A stretch of 64,000 nucleotides of DNA from Propionispora hippei DSM 15287 (GCF_900141835.1 NZ_FQZD01000008.1:115184-179183); one strand, 5' to 3'. Shown: positions 17,601 through 26,320, numbered from the stretch's first letter. The notes: generated by a model not told the origin, from the letters alone. Made by a program: numbers and translations.

Positions 17601-18251
17601 ATGTTGCTTGAGAATTTGCGCAAAGAGGTTTTGTCTGCGGCTTTGCAGCTCATCCGTTACGGTTTGGTAACGCTTACGGGGGGGAATGTCAGCGGCCGGG
17701 ATGAACAAACCGGGTATATCGCTATCACGCCCAGCGGAATGGATTATGAGAAGCTAAATCCGGCGGATATTGTGATTATTGATGGGGCGGGAAATACGGT
17801 GGACGGGAAGTGGAAGGCTTCCGTGGATACCAAGGATCATCTTTATATCTACCGGCAGCGTCCGGATATTCAAGGAATTATCCACACGCATTCGCCATAT
17901 GCCTGCAGCTTTGCTATGCTGCACCGTGAAATCCCCTGCTGCAGCACGACGCTGGCCAATGAGGTGGGGGGCAGTGTGCCTGTAGCCAGATATACGCCGG
18001 TGGCTGAAGCCGCAATCGGTCCGGCTGTTATGGAAGTGCTGGGCGATAAGAATGCCTGTCTATTGGCCAATCATGGTGTCATTGCCGTTGGCCATTCAGT
18101 CCGTCATGCGCTGGTGGCCGCCGTTATGCTGGAGGATGGCGCCAAGGTATATCACCTGGCCAGTTTAAAGGGTGAGCCGGTGCAGTTGCCGCCGGAAGAA
18201 ATAGAAAAAGCCAGAAATGTTTTTCTTTATACCTACGGGCAAAGCTCATAA
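17601..18251 (+). CDS. class II aldolase, L-fuculose-phosphate aldolase-like
   Basis: 216 residues. LTGGNVSGRD, ITPSGMDY, the zinc ligands HTHSPYA and the LLANHGVIAVG motif define the class II aldolase family; size and the Gly-Gly-Asn phosphate loop fit FucA. The enzyme would cleave a ketose 1-phosphate to dihydroxyacetone phosphate and an aldehyde. It differs from the AraD-type protein at 11864, which has the longer RPSSDT loop. Its position after a gat-type PTS and before the second activator suggests it handles the ketose phosphate made from that transporter's substrate. AAAGGAGG precedes the ATG. Confidence 0.8.
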   Translation: MLLENLRKEVLSAALQLIRYGLVTLTGGNVSGRDEQTGYIAITPSGMDYEKLNPADIVIIDGAGNTVDGKWKASVDTKDHLYIYRQRPDIQGIIHTHSPYACSFAMLHREIPCCSTTLANEVGGSVPVARYTPVAEAAIGPAVMEVLGDKNACLLANHGVIAVGHSVRHALVAAVMLEDGAKVYHLASLKGEPVQLPPEEIEKARNVFLYTYGQSS

Positions 18252-18345
18252 GATTATGGTTAACAAAATAGGCGAAAACATGGTAACATAGAACCGGGCA
18301 GTGTTTGATTTGTCTTTATAGAAAGCTGCAAGGAGGAGAGTTGCA

Positions 18346-21255
18346 TTGGGGAAAGCAGACAGTCTGCGGTTGTTGCTTGGCAGTGAAGATAAAAAAAATC
18401 CCTATACCGATCAGGAACTGGCACAAAAACTGGCAATTTCCCGGGGCGAAGCGACTCTTCTGCGGCAGAGGATGAAGATTCCCGATTCAAGGGAACGAAG
18501 AAGGCCGGTATTATGTGAAGCTATCCGGCAGATTATGGACAGCGAGCCTCATCTGGCAAAGCGGACTGTGACCGAAAAGCTGCGCCAGATGGGATTTGCC
18601 GTATCCCGCTTTACTACGGAGCAATTACTGCAAAACGATACGTACCGCCAGTCGCCGGAAGCTGCGGTGCCGCCAGGTATACAGCAGCCGGTGGCGGAAT
18701 ATGGCGGTAAAGAAATTACCGGTATGGCCTTTGGGCATTTGATCGGTCAAAAAGGCAGTCTGTTTCCTGTCATTGAGCAGGCCAAGGCAGCTATTCTCTA
18801 TCCTCCCAAGGGGCTGCATACGCTGCTGTTTGGTGCGACAGGCGTTGGTAAAAGCGATTTGGCGGAAGCTATGTACCGCTTTGCGATAGAGACAGGCAGA
18901 CTTAATGCAACGGCGCCCTTTGTGATGTTCAACTGCGCCGATTATGCCGACAATCCCCAACTGCTGCTTTCGCAACTGTGCGGACATGTGCAGGGAGCGT
19001 TTTCCGGTGCGGAACGGCAGAAAGAAGGTTTGATCGAAAAAGCCAATGAGGGCATTTTATTTTTGGATGAGATTCACCGCCTGCCGCCGGAGGGACAGGA
19101 AATTTTGTTTTATCTTATTGACAAGGGGCGGTTCCGGCGCTTGGGCGAGACTGAAAGCCTGCGGCAGGCTTCAGTCATGCTGATTATGGCTACTACCGAG
19201 TTGCCGTCGGCTTCATTGCTGGCGACCTTTAGGCGGCGTGTGCCGATGGTCATTGAATTGCCCAGCCTGCAGGAAAGGCCGCTGTCTGAGCGGTTGTTGC
19301 TGATTCATCATTTTTTGCGGCATGAAGCGCAGCGCACCGGCAATACCCTGGCTATTGATGCCGATGCGGTGCGCGCCTTGCTGCTTTATGATTGTACCGG
19401 CAATGTCGGTCAGCTGTCCGCCGATATACAGGTTGCCTGTGCCCGGGGATTTTTGAACTTGATTACCGGCGGTAACCGGAATATTTCCGTTACCGTGGCC
19501 GATTTGCCGGCTCATGCCCGCCGCGGACTGCTTAAAGTACGGCACCAGCGGGATAAACTGGATAAATTACGGGTAACCGGCTATGAAATCGCGCCCGGTA
19601 AAGACGATATGGTATATATGGATGAGCTGTATACCTGGCCGCGCGAGATATACTCGTATATTGAGGAGCGGTATGGAGAACTTTCCTGCCAAAAGCTCTC
19701 CCAAAAGGAGCTAAACCGGATTATTGGGGCGGAATTGGAGGATAAGCTTCGCCAGTGGATCAAGCGGGCCGATGAAACGGCGGAACTTGTTAACAAGACT
19801 GATTTATACAAGGTGGTAGGCCGGTCGATTGTTGATATTGTGGAAAGCATGCTGGAACGGGCCGAATCGATGCTGGGACATGCCAATGAACGGATTGTGG
19901 TTGGATTATCCATTCATTTGACTGAAACGTTAAAGCGCCTCAAACAGAATAAGGCGATTATGAATCCCCACCTGGAAAAAACAAAGCATGAATATGCCCG
20001 TGAATTTGCCATCGCCCAGGATATGGCCGAATGTTTTGCCCGGCATACGGGAATCCGGCTGCCGGAGGAAGAGATTGGCTTTATTACATTATATTTAACT
20101 ATGTACTGCCGTCAGGATAATGAGGGCAGAGTGGGAATCCTGGTGTTGTCACACGGTCATGTGGCGGCGGGCATGGCGGAAGTAGCCAATCGTTTATTAG
20201 GCGTAAATCATGCCAAAGCGGTGGAGATGTCGCTGGATGAAAGTCCGGAAACAGCCTTGGAGCGTACGGTGGAGCTGGTGATGCAGATTGATGAAGGCAA
20301 GGGTGTGCTTTTTTTAGTTGACATGGGGTCGCTAGCCGACTTTGGCACCCGGATTACCGAATTGACCGGCATACCGGTGCGATCGGTCGGGCCGGTTTAC
20401 ACCATGATGGTCATTGAAGCCGTTCGCCGTGCGTTGCTGCCGGAAGCCAGCCTGACAGAACTGGCGGACAGTATAGGTCAGTCCTGCATAAGTATGACCA
20501 GTGCGAAACAGGAGCTGTTGCATAGTCCGTCAGGCAAGCCGGTGATTTTATCGGTCTGCATTACCGGTCAAGGCGCAGCGCTGCAGTTGCAAAAGGAATT
20601 GGACCGGAAACTGGGGCAAGCCGGCGGTGTGGAAATTATTTGCCTGGGGCTGGCCGACCGCCAAGCGTTTACGCAACAGGTCGGACAAATTATGAGTACC
20701 CGTACCGTCCAGGCTGTCGTCGGAACTTTGGATCCTCATATTCCGGGGGTTCCCTTCATTACGGTTGAGCAGGTATTGAGTAACAATCTGCCGTCTGTTT
20801 TTAAACCGATGGCGTATAAGCCGGCGGCTTTACAGGATATTATTAAGGAAGAGCTTATTTTCTTTCCCAATCAGGAGGCAAGCAAGCCGCAGATTATTGA
20901 ATTGCTGGCGGAAAGTCTGATCAGCCGGAATTTGGTTAAGCCTCAGTTTGCGGCTGACGTAATGAAGCGGGAGTTAATCGGTGTACCGGTATTGAGCCTG
21001 CGGGTGGCCATTCCTCATGGCGAAGATCCCCGTTATATTCAACAAACTTCAGCCGCGTTGGCCGTATTTCCTGAGGCGGTTCCCTGGGGGGAAAATTACC
21101 GGGTAAATATAGTCTGTATGCTGGCGGTAACTGCCGATGGCAAAGAAATCGTGCAGGCACTGGGGGAACGATTGACGAATGATGCTTTGGTGGAACGTTT
21201 GTTAGGTACGCAGAGTGCGCTGGAAGTCAGAGAAATTCTCCTGCAAGATTTATAA
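18346..21255 (+). CDS. second LevR-like sigma-54 activator with PTS domains
   Basis: 969 residues from a TTG start; AAGGAGGAGAG ends 5 bases upstream. Order of domains: N-terminal helical DNA-binding region, AAA+ (Walker A GATGVGKS 163-170; FLDEIHRLP Walker B), PRD (GLSIHLTE), EIIA-mannose-like (LSHG, His603), EIIB-like (VCITGQG, Cys738) and C-terminal EIIA-2-like (IPHG, His891). The sigma-54 contact loop reads GAFSGA (217-222) in place of GAFTGA. It is a paralogue of the 5046 protein, with matching organisation throughout. It lies downstream of PTS sets 2 and 3 and probably controls them, including the sigma-54 site at 15265. Confidence 0.87.
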   Translation: MGKADSLRLLLGSEDKKNPYTDQELAQKLAISRGEATLLRQRMKIPDSRERRRPVLCEAIRQIMDSEPHLAKRTVTEKLRQMGFAVSRFTTEQLLQNDTYRQSPEAAVPPGIQQPVAEYGGKEITGMAFGHLIGQKGSLFPVIEQAKAAILYPPKGLHTLLFGATGVGKSDLAEAMYRFAIETGRLNATAPFVMFNCADYADNPQLLLSQLCGHVQGAFSGAERQKEGLIEKANEGILFLDEIHRLPPEGQEILFYLIDKGRFRRLGETESLRQASVMLIMATTELPSASLLATFRRRVPMVIELPSLQERPLSERLLLIHHFLRHEAQRTGNTLAIDADAVRALLLYDCTGNVGQLSADIQVACARGFLNLITGGNRNISVTVADLPAHARRGLLKVRHQRDKLDKLRVTGYEIAPGKDDMVYMDELYTWPREIYSYIEERYGELSCQKLSQKELNRIIGAELEDKLRQWIKRADETAELVNKTDLYKVVGRSIVDIVESMLERAESMLGHANERIVVGLSIHLTETLKRLKQNKAIMNPHLEKTKHEYAREFAIAQDMAECFARHTGIRLPEEEIGFITLYLTMYCRQDNEGRVGILVLSHGHVAAGMAEVANRLLGVNHAKAVEMSLDESPETALERTVELVMQIDEGKGVLFLVDMGSLADFGTRITELTGIPVRSVGPVYTMMVIEAVRRALLPEASLTELADSIGQSCISMTSAKQELLHSPSGKPVILSVCITGQGAALQLQKELDRKLGQAGGVEIICLGLADRQAFTQQVGQIMSTRTVQAVVGTLDPHIPGVPFITVEQVLSNNLPSVFKPMAYKPAALQDIIKEELIFFPNQEASKPQIIELLAESLISRNLVKPQFAADVMKRELIGVPVLSLRVAIPHGEDPRYIQQTSAALAVFPEAVPWGENYRVNIVCMLAVTADGKEIVQALGERLTNDALVERLLGTQSALEVREILLQDL

Positions 21256-21264
21256 GAAGAAAAG

Positions 21265-21291
21265 TACAGCTATAAATAGCTGTATTTTTTT
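21265..21291 (+). terminator. rho-independent terminator after second activator
   Basis: TACAGCTAT and ATAGCTGTA form a 9-bp perfect stem followed by seven T. Confidence 0.9.
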
Positions 21292-21436
21292 GTGGCTATT
21301 GCCGATAAGAAGTTTTAAAAAATTGTTGCCCCATAGAATTTCGTCTATTTTTTCAAAGTGTATTCCAATAGAGTACCGCGACAATAAAAAAGGAAGCGAT
21401 TTACGGCGACCATTATCAGTAAAGGAGAGTGAAATA

Positions 21437-22144
21437 ATGTCAATTTCTTCGATTAGTAACAACTGGACGTATTATCCCCATCATAGTCGGAAAAATAGTT
21501 CGACCAGCAGTATTGCGGACACTACCGCAACGGACGATAGCCAGGCGCAAAGCGCCTCTAGCAGTACTGACTTGGATGACACTTCGATTCAAGACTTGTT
21601 CAGTGGTGTGATGAGCCAGGGCCTGCTGCCTGTCAGCAGCAGCGACGAGGACGGAACCGATGAAACCGGTAGCGATATGGCTATGGCCATGATTATGCCG
21701 CCACCGCCGCCATCAATGGACAACACTGCGGCGACACCCAGTAACGAAGATGCTATCAGTGTTTTTCTGGACAAGGGGCAAAGCGGTACGGCTACGGGAA
21801 CCGATGTAAACGGTATCCAGCGTGTCCTGGCGCAATCGGGCAACCAGACCGGGGCTGCGCAAACAACCTCGGACAGCACCGGTGCGACTGACAGTACACT
21901 GACCTTGCAGTCCTTTCTGGAAAAGGTAAAAAACGGTACGGTAACCGATTCCGATCTGAGCGCCTTGCAGGCCTTGCTGAATACAGCTCAGGGGCAGTCG
22001 GGAATGATGCCGCCGCCAACACCGCCGGAGCAGACGGACAGCAATTCGGTCAGCGGCGCTAGGCAAAGCCAACTGGTCAATGCCATTCAGTCGTATGAAA
22101 ATACCGGAACAGTGTATGGTGACAACTCCTCCTGGAGCAGTTAA
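21437..22144 (+). CDS. low-complexity protein with a duplicated FLxKxxxGT motif
   Basis: 235 residues, no recognised family. AAAGGAGAG lies 7 bases before the ATG. Composition is rich in Ser, Thr, Asp, Gln and Gly; MIMPPPPP and MMPPPTPP are two proline patches. Two internal units, ISVFLDKGQSGTATGTDVNGIQRVL and LQSFLEKVKNGTVTDSDLSALQALL, align with each other and loosely recall degenerate EF-hand or dockerin-like helix-loop-helix units (written here as pattern FL-D/E-K-x2-S/N-GT-x-T-x2-D). No signal peptide or membrane helix is visible. Low-complexity and starting with MSISSISN, it could be a secreted or cell-surface-associated protein. Confidence 0.6.
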   Translation: MSISSISNNWTYYPHHSRKNSSTSSIADTTATDDSQAQSASSSTDLDDTSIQDLFSGVMSQGLLPVSSSDEDGTDETGSDMAMAMIMPPPPPSMDNTAATPSNEDAISVFLDKGQSGTATGTDVNGIQRVLAQSGNQTGAAQTTSDSTGATDSTLTLQSFLEKVKNGTVTDSDLSALQALLNTAQGQSGMMPPPTPPEQTDSNSVSGARQSQLVNAIQSYENTGTVYGDNSSWSS

Positions 22145-22151
22145 CATCAAA

Positions 22152-22216
22152 AACAATATGCCAAGAGGGAAGCTGCAGTGATACAGGAGACGCAGCTTCC
22201 CTCTTGGCATATTGTT
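22152..22216. terminator. bidirectional terminator, 25-bp perfect stem
   Basis: Perfect inverted repeat 22152-22176 and 22192-22216 with a 15-base loop, located between convergent genes. It is unusually long and perfect for a terminator. Confidence 0.85.
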
Positions 22217-22224
22217 GTGGAATG

Positions 22225-22908
22225 TTAACGGACTGTCCGGTGCTTTTGAACATAGCCGACTACCAGCACCAGCACTACCAGAGTGGTATGGAGAAGGGGC
22301 TGATAATTGGCCGTGAAAGCGTGCAGTGCCGGGTCGGTCACGATCATTTCCGAAGCGGCATAGCCCAGAATGCCGGCACCGGCATACACGATAATGGGAA
22401 ATCTGTCCATTAAATGGCTCAGCAACTGGGCGCCGAACATGACCAGAGGAATGCTGGCCAGCAAACCGAGCACAATGAGCAGGTATTTGCCCTCCGGCAC
22501 GGTATTGGCCACACCGGCTAAGGCCAATACATTGTCCAGACTCATAATGACATCGGCCAGGACAATCATTTTGATAGCTTCCCGCAAACAGGCGGCCTTG
22601 TGGCAGGTTACCTCGGATTCATCCTTGTCCAGCAGTTTGATGGCAATCCAAATGAGCGCCAACCCGCCGGCAAACCGGAGATAGGGGACATCCAGCAGAG
22701 AGGCAGCCGTGAAGGTAAGTGCAATGCGCAATCCTACGGCGGCGGCGCTGCCCCAGCGAATAGCCAGTTTCCGTTCGTTTGGCGGCAGATTTTTGCTGGC
22801 CAGGGCAATGACTACGGCGTTGTCGCCGCTCAATACTAAATCAATCAGCATGATGCCGCCGAATCCTAAAAGCCACTCAAGCGAAAAAGAAGGTAAGAAA
22901 TCCATCAA
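22225..22908 (-). CDS. TerC-family membrane protein (YjbE/YkoY type)
   Basis: 227 residues with about seven hydrophobic helices. The two TerC signatures are present: IDLVLSGDNAVVIALA in helix 1 and ADVIMSLDNVLALAG in the middle, both with the metal-site Asp. Members of this family export manganese or load it onto secreted enzymes. Control by manganese is supported by the yybP-ykoY riboswitch upstream. It is the only minus-strand gene called in the window. Confidence 0.88.
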   Translation of the reverse strand: MMDFLPSFSLEWLLGFGGIMLIDLVLSGDNAVVIALASKNLPPNERKLAIRWGSAAAVGLRIALTFTAASLLDVPYLRFAGGLALIWIAIKLLDKDESEVTCHKAACLREAIKMIVLADVIMSLDNVLALAGVANTVPEGKYLLIVLGLLASIPLVMFGAQLLSHLMDRFPIIVYAGAGILGYAASEMIVTDPALHAFTANYQPLLHTTLVVLVLVVGYVQKHRTVR

Positions 22909-22920
22909 TATATCGCCTCC

Positions 22921-23042
22921 AAAAAATAAAGACCCTGCCTCATTCGTGAGTCAAGGTCTGGCTTGCAAAAAAATTGCCAGCATAGCCGGGACTTAAAAAA
23001 TCCGTGTTTGACGACATATGCTGTAAGGCTACTCCCCTTGGT
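22921..23042 (-). promoter_or_regulatory. yybP-ykoY manganese riboswitch
   Basis: Read on the minus strand, the leader contains CAAGGGGAGTAGCC (complement of 23027-23040), a mid section with CCCGGCTATGCTGG, and a 3' section AGACCTTG...CAGGGTCT followed by TTTATTTTTT. GGGGAGTAG and the AGACCTTG/CAGGGTCT pair are the conserved elements of this class. The final stem plus T-run can serve as the terminator that Mn2+ binding prevents. It fits the TerC gene 12 bp downstream. Confidence 0.85.
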
Positions 23043-23054
23043 ATTTATAGCCCT

Positions 23055-23084
23055 ATGGTATCATAGGGCAAAACAGGTTGTCAA
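23055..23084 (-). promoter_or_regulatory. sigma-A promoter of the riboswitch-terC unit
   Basis: On the minus strand TTGACA (complement of 23079-23084), an 18-base spacer and an extended -10 TGATACCAT place the start near 23048, just before the riboswitch. Confidence 0.65.
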
Positions 23085-23240
23085 TCGGAACAGAGGGATA
23101 AACGATAGAAACGGCTTGTAAAAATTCCGGTGAATTTCCCGAAAAATACAGGAAATTTTGTAGAAAAATAGAATAATATAGCAAGTCTATTTGTTTATTT
23201 TGTATTTATATTTAAATTTTCAAGTAATGGAGAGAATGCC

Positions 23241-24842
23241 ATGCCTTCTTCCAATGATATGCTGACACCGGAGGAAATAGAAGCATTGATGGCTTCTATG
23301 AATACGGAGGCAAGTGCGCCTCCGGCACCGCCAGCGCCGGAAAACCCCGATCCTGCGGCAGAAGGGCCGATGAGCCAGGATGAGATTGAGGCTTTTTTAG
23401 CTATGCTGAATGAGCCGAAACCGGAAGAAATCCCATCGGCACAGGAAAGCCAAGAGCCCCGTTCGGCTTCCTCGCTGCCTGATTCGGTGCTGTCCGTGAC
23501 CACTCCGGTACCTGAGCCGGCGGGGGAAGTCAAAACGGCAAAAATTGGTCTGGGTGCTAAGCTAACGGCTTGGGCCGGTAAGCTGGCCGGAAGTATATCC
23601 TATAGCAGGCTGCCTTTTTTTAACCGGAAGAAGATGGGCGGGAATGCTCCGGCTGTAGCTGAGGCTGCCGCGGAGGAACTGTCGGAGCAGCAAGCAGCAG
23701 AAGCATTGAGCGAGGCCATGCCGGGCAGCTTTTCTCAGCGGCATGCCATGACGATTGCCGCCAGCGTGATGCTGGTGATTGTGCTCTGTGCAGGCACTTT
23801 GATCGGTTTCAGTATGTATAAAAACCACGGTCAGGCTGAGGCCAGCCCGGAAAATCAGCTGTCCGGGCTGGGAATCGAACTGTCGCCGGCTGAAATGGTC
23901 AAGTATGCCGGGCGCGGCAATCAAAAGATTGTTAACCTGTTTTTGTCAGCCGGGATGGATGTGGATGCTCAGCGGGAAAGCGACGGATTCACTTCCTTAA
24001 TGGCATCGGCGGCGTTTGGCCGTCTGGAAATGGTGCAAATGCTGCTGGAACAGGGCGCTAATGTGAATAAAAAGAATTTCGACGAAAGCACGGCGTTGAT
24101 GCTGGCCGTTAAATACAATCAGCCGGCAGTGGTCGCGGCATTGCTGCAAGCCGGCGCCAAGCCTAACGGACGGGATTTGTACGGCAATACGATGGTTTCC
24201 CTGGCCTTAACTTATAAAAATCCGCAGATTATCAATGCTCTGACCCGGGCGGGGACTAAAGGGCTGACGGAGGAGCTGGAAAAGCTGCGGAATGCCGATA
24301 AAAAACAGACCGACGCCGCGACTGCCGGTCAGGCGGGAAAAACGGCGGCTGCCGAGGTTAATCCCGAGTTTCTGCTGGCCGACGGCAGGGCCGGCTATGT
24401 TCAGATCGGCCGGTCGGTGGAAAGCCTGTACCGTTACTATGACCGCAGCCTGGTAACCTTTGAGGCTGAAAACCGGGATGGTATTCCATATCCGGTGGTT
24501 AAGCTTTTTATACCGGAAAAGAAAGCGCCCGCTATGGTCTTAAGTGTTTCAGTCAGTCGCCAGGGGCAGCAGCAAACGATTGACGGCATCCGGGTATATG
24601 ATGAACGGTTTAAAACAGAAGACGGTATCGGTATTGGTTCTACTTTGGGTGATATGAAAAAGGCAGGTACTTTGCAGGGAGTCAAACAGATCGACCAGTC
24701 GCTGTATGCCGTTTCCAGGGAAGCTCATCTGCTGTTTGAACTGGAAGTCGCCATGGCCAATCTGCCGGTGGAATGGCTGCGGTCAGGCGAGGTGGACAGC
24801 CTGCCGTCGTCGATGAAAATCCGGGGGGTTTTATTGCAATAG
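23241..24842 (+). CDS. membrane-anchored ankyrin-repeat protein with FliM-like N-terminal motifs
   Basis: 533 residues. The N-terminus has two similar motifs, MLTPEEIEALMASM (7-20) and MSQDEIEAFLAML (44-56), that resemble the CheY-binding peptide at the start of FliM. A Pro/Ala/Glu-rich linker leads to one membrane helix (169-193). Residues 216-335 form about three ankyrin repeats (DGFTSLMASAAFGRLEMVQMLLEQGANVN and similar). The C-terminal 180 residues are not recognised. The positive residues before the helix suggest N-terminus in, ankyrins outside the cytoplasmic membrane. GGAGAG precedes the ATG. The function is unknown. Confidence 0.7.
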   Translation: MPSSNDMLTPEEIEALMASMNTEASAPPAPPAPENPDPAAEGPMSQDEIEAFLAMLNEPKPEEIPSAQESQEPRSASSLPDSVLSVTTPVPEPAGEVKTAKIGLGAKLTAWAGKLAGSISYSRLPFFNRKKMGGNAPAVAEAAAEELSEQQAAEALSEAMPGSFSQRHAMTIAASVMLVIVLCAGTLIGFSMYKNHGQAEASPENQLSGLGIELSPAEMVKYAGRGNQKIVNLFLSAGMDVDAQRESDGFTSLMASAAFGRLEMVQMLLEQGANVNKKNFDESTALMLAVKYNQPAVVAALLQAGAKPNGRDLYGNTMVSLALTYKNPQIINALTRAGTKGLTEELEKLRNADKKQTDAATAGQAGKTAAAEVNPEFLLADGRAGYVQIGRSVESLYRYYDRSLVTFEAENRDGIPYPVVKLFIPEKKAPAMVLSVSVSRQGQQQTIDGIRVYDERFKTEDGIGIGSTLGDMKKAGTLQGVKQIDQSLYAVSREAHLLFELEVAMANLPVEWLRSGEVDSLPSSMKIRGVLLQ

Positions 24843-24859
24843 AAGCCTGCCGTCTGCAA

Positions 24860-24911
24860 TTGACACCTGGCTCATTTTACCATATAATAAAATGAGTTGA
24901 CTATATAGTCA
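24860..24911 (+). promoter_or_regulatory. sigma-A promoter with two palindromic operators upstream of tolC
   Basis: TTGACA (24860-24865), 17 bases, TATAAT (24883-24888) is a consensus promoter. The inverted repeat CTCATTTT-N10-AAAATGAG (24871-24896) straddles the -10 box, and TGACTATATAGTCA (24898-24911) is a perfect 14-bp palindrome at the expected start of transcription. Both have the form of repressor sites. Confidence 0.85.
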
Positions 24912-24944
24912 GCGTAAGTGATACAGATGTTAGGAGGAAAGGGT

Positions 24945-26234
24945 ATGCCTGGAAAAAGCGTGTGGAAAAAACGCCTGGCGGCTATGCTGGCCGGAGGTTT
25001 TTTATTGTTAAACACGGCTGCTGTACTGGCGGCGCCGATGGAGTTATCGTTGGAAGACAGTATCGCCTTAGCGCTCAAGAATAACGATTCAATAAAAATA
25101 GCCAATTCAAGTAAGGAAAGTGCCCGCTGGCAGGTAAAGGAAGCGGAAGCGGGAAAATCAATCACTGGAACCCTAACGCACACTGCCAGTAAATATGATT
25201 ATGATTACAACAGTCCAAATCAAGGAAAGAATTTTAGCAATGATTTGGCGATTTCCTGGAATGTATATACTGGTGGTAAGGTGGAAAGCGGTATCAAGCA
25301 GGCGCGTTTGGGATTGACTTCAGCCGATTTGGCCGTTGACGCCGCCCGGCAACAGGTAAAGTACAACGCAGCCAGCAAGTATTTTACCGTGTTGCAGACC
25401 CGCAACATGGTACAGGTGAACAAGGAGTCGGTGGAGAACCTGACGGCCCATTTGAAGAATGTACAGGCCCAGTTTGAGGTGGGAACAGTGGCTAAGACCG
25501 ATGTGCTCCGCTCCCAGGTGGAGCTGGCCAATGCTCAGCAGTCGCTGATTAAAGCGGAGAATAGCTACCAACTGGCTGTTTCCAATTTGAATAATGTCAT
25601 AGGCCAGCCCTTGAATACCGAACTACAGATCAAACAGGAACTGGGCTATGAAGCCTATGCTTTGAGTATGGACGATTGTATCGCCTATTCGTTGCAGCAT
25701 CGTCCTGAACTGACACAGGCAAAATTAAGTGAAGAAGTCAACCGGGAAAAGGTTAAGTCAGCTCAGGCGGGTTATCGGCCGACTGTTATAGTGACTGCCG
25801 GAACTGATCTGAGTGACCCCTCTTTTCCGGGAGATAATTATAAGGACTGGTATGCTATCGCTAAAGCTAGCTGGAATATCTTTGATGCCGGCGCTACCAA
25901 ATCCAGTGTAAAAGCGGCTCAGGCTACGCTGGAAGAAAGCGGTCACACCCTGAATCAGACCAAAGACAGCGTACAACTGGAAGTACGGCAGGCTTATCTT
26001 AACATGAAGGAAGCGGAAAAGCGGATTGATACCAGCAAGGTCGCGGTTGATCAGGCCCAGGAAGATTTTAAAATTGCCCAGGTGCGCTACACGGCCGGAG
26101 TGGGCACTAACTTAGATGTCATGGATGCTCAGGTGGCACTGACTGAAGCCAAGACCAACTATATCCAAGCTTTGTATGATTACAACACCAGTAAAGCCGA
26201 TTTGGAACGGGCGATGGGTGTGCCGGTCCAATAA
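24945..26234 (+). CDS. TolC-family outer-membrane efflux protein
   Basis: 429 residues. A signal peptide (KKRLAAMLAGGFLLLNTAAVLA-A) precedes two OEP repeats, each starting with the LSLEDSIALALKNN or MDDCIAYSLQHRPEL pattern and containing long coiled-coil segments. The 1-2 conserved segments GTVAKTDVLRSQVELANAQ and GVGTNLDVMDAQVALTEAK mark the equivalent helices. TolC trimers form a channel through outer membrane and periplasm for efflux or type I secretion; the cognate inner-membrane pump is not in the window. The ATG at 24945 follows TAGGAGG by 7 bases. tamB follows after a terminator. Confidence 0.9.
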   Translation: MPGKSVWKKRLAAMLAGGFLLLNTAAVLAAPMELSLEDSIALALKNNDSIKIANSSKESARWQVKEAEAGKSITGTLTHTASKYDYDYNSPNQGKNFSNDLAISWNVYTGGKVESGIKQARLGLTSADLAVDAARQQVKYNAASKYFTVLQTRNMVQVNKESVENLTAHLKNVQAQFEVGTVAKTDVLRSQVELANAQQSLIKAENSYQLAVSNLNNVIGQPLNTELQIKQELGYEAYALSMDDCIAYSLQHRPELTQAKLSEEVNREKVKSAQAGYRPTVIVTAGTDLSDPSFPGDNYKDWYAIAKASWNIFDAGATKSSVKAAQATLEESGHTLNQTKDSVQLEVRQAYLNMKEAEKRIDTSKVAVDQAQEDFKIAQVRYTAGVGTNLDVMDAQVALTEAKTNYIQALYDYNTSKADLERAMGVPVQ

Positions 26235-26282
26235 CAAGGAAAATACATAAGCTATCGCAGTCAAGCTGCGGCAGCAAGAGGA

Positions 26283-26320
26283 ATGCCAGCCGGCAGACTT
26301 TGCACGGCTGGCATTTTTTA
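26283..26320 (+). terminator. rho-independent terminator after tolC
   Basis: ATGCCAGCCG and CGGCTGGCAT form a 10-bp stem followed by TTTTTTA. Confidence 0.9.
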
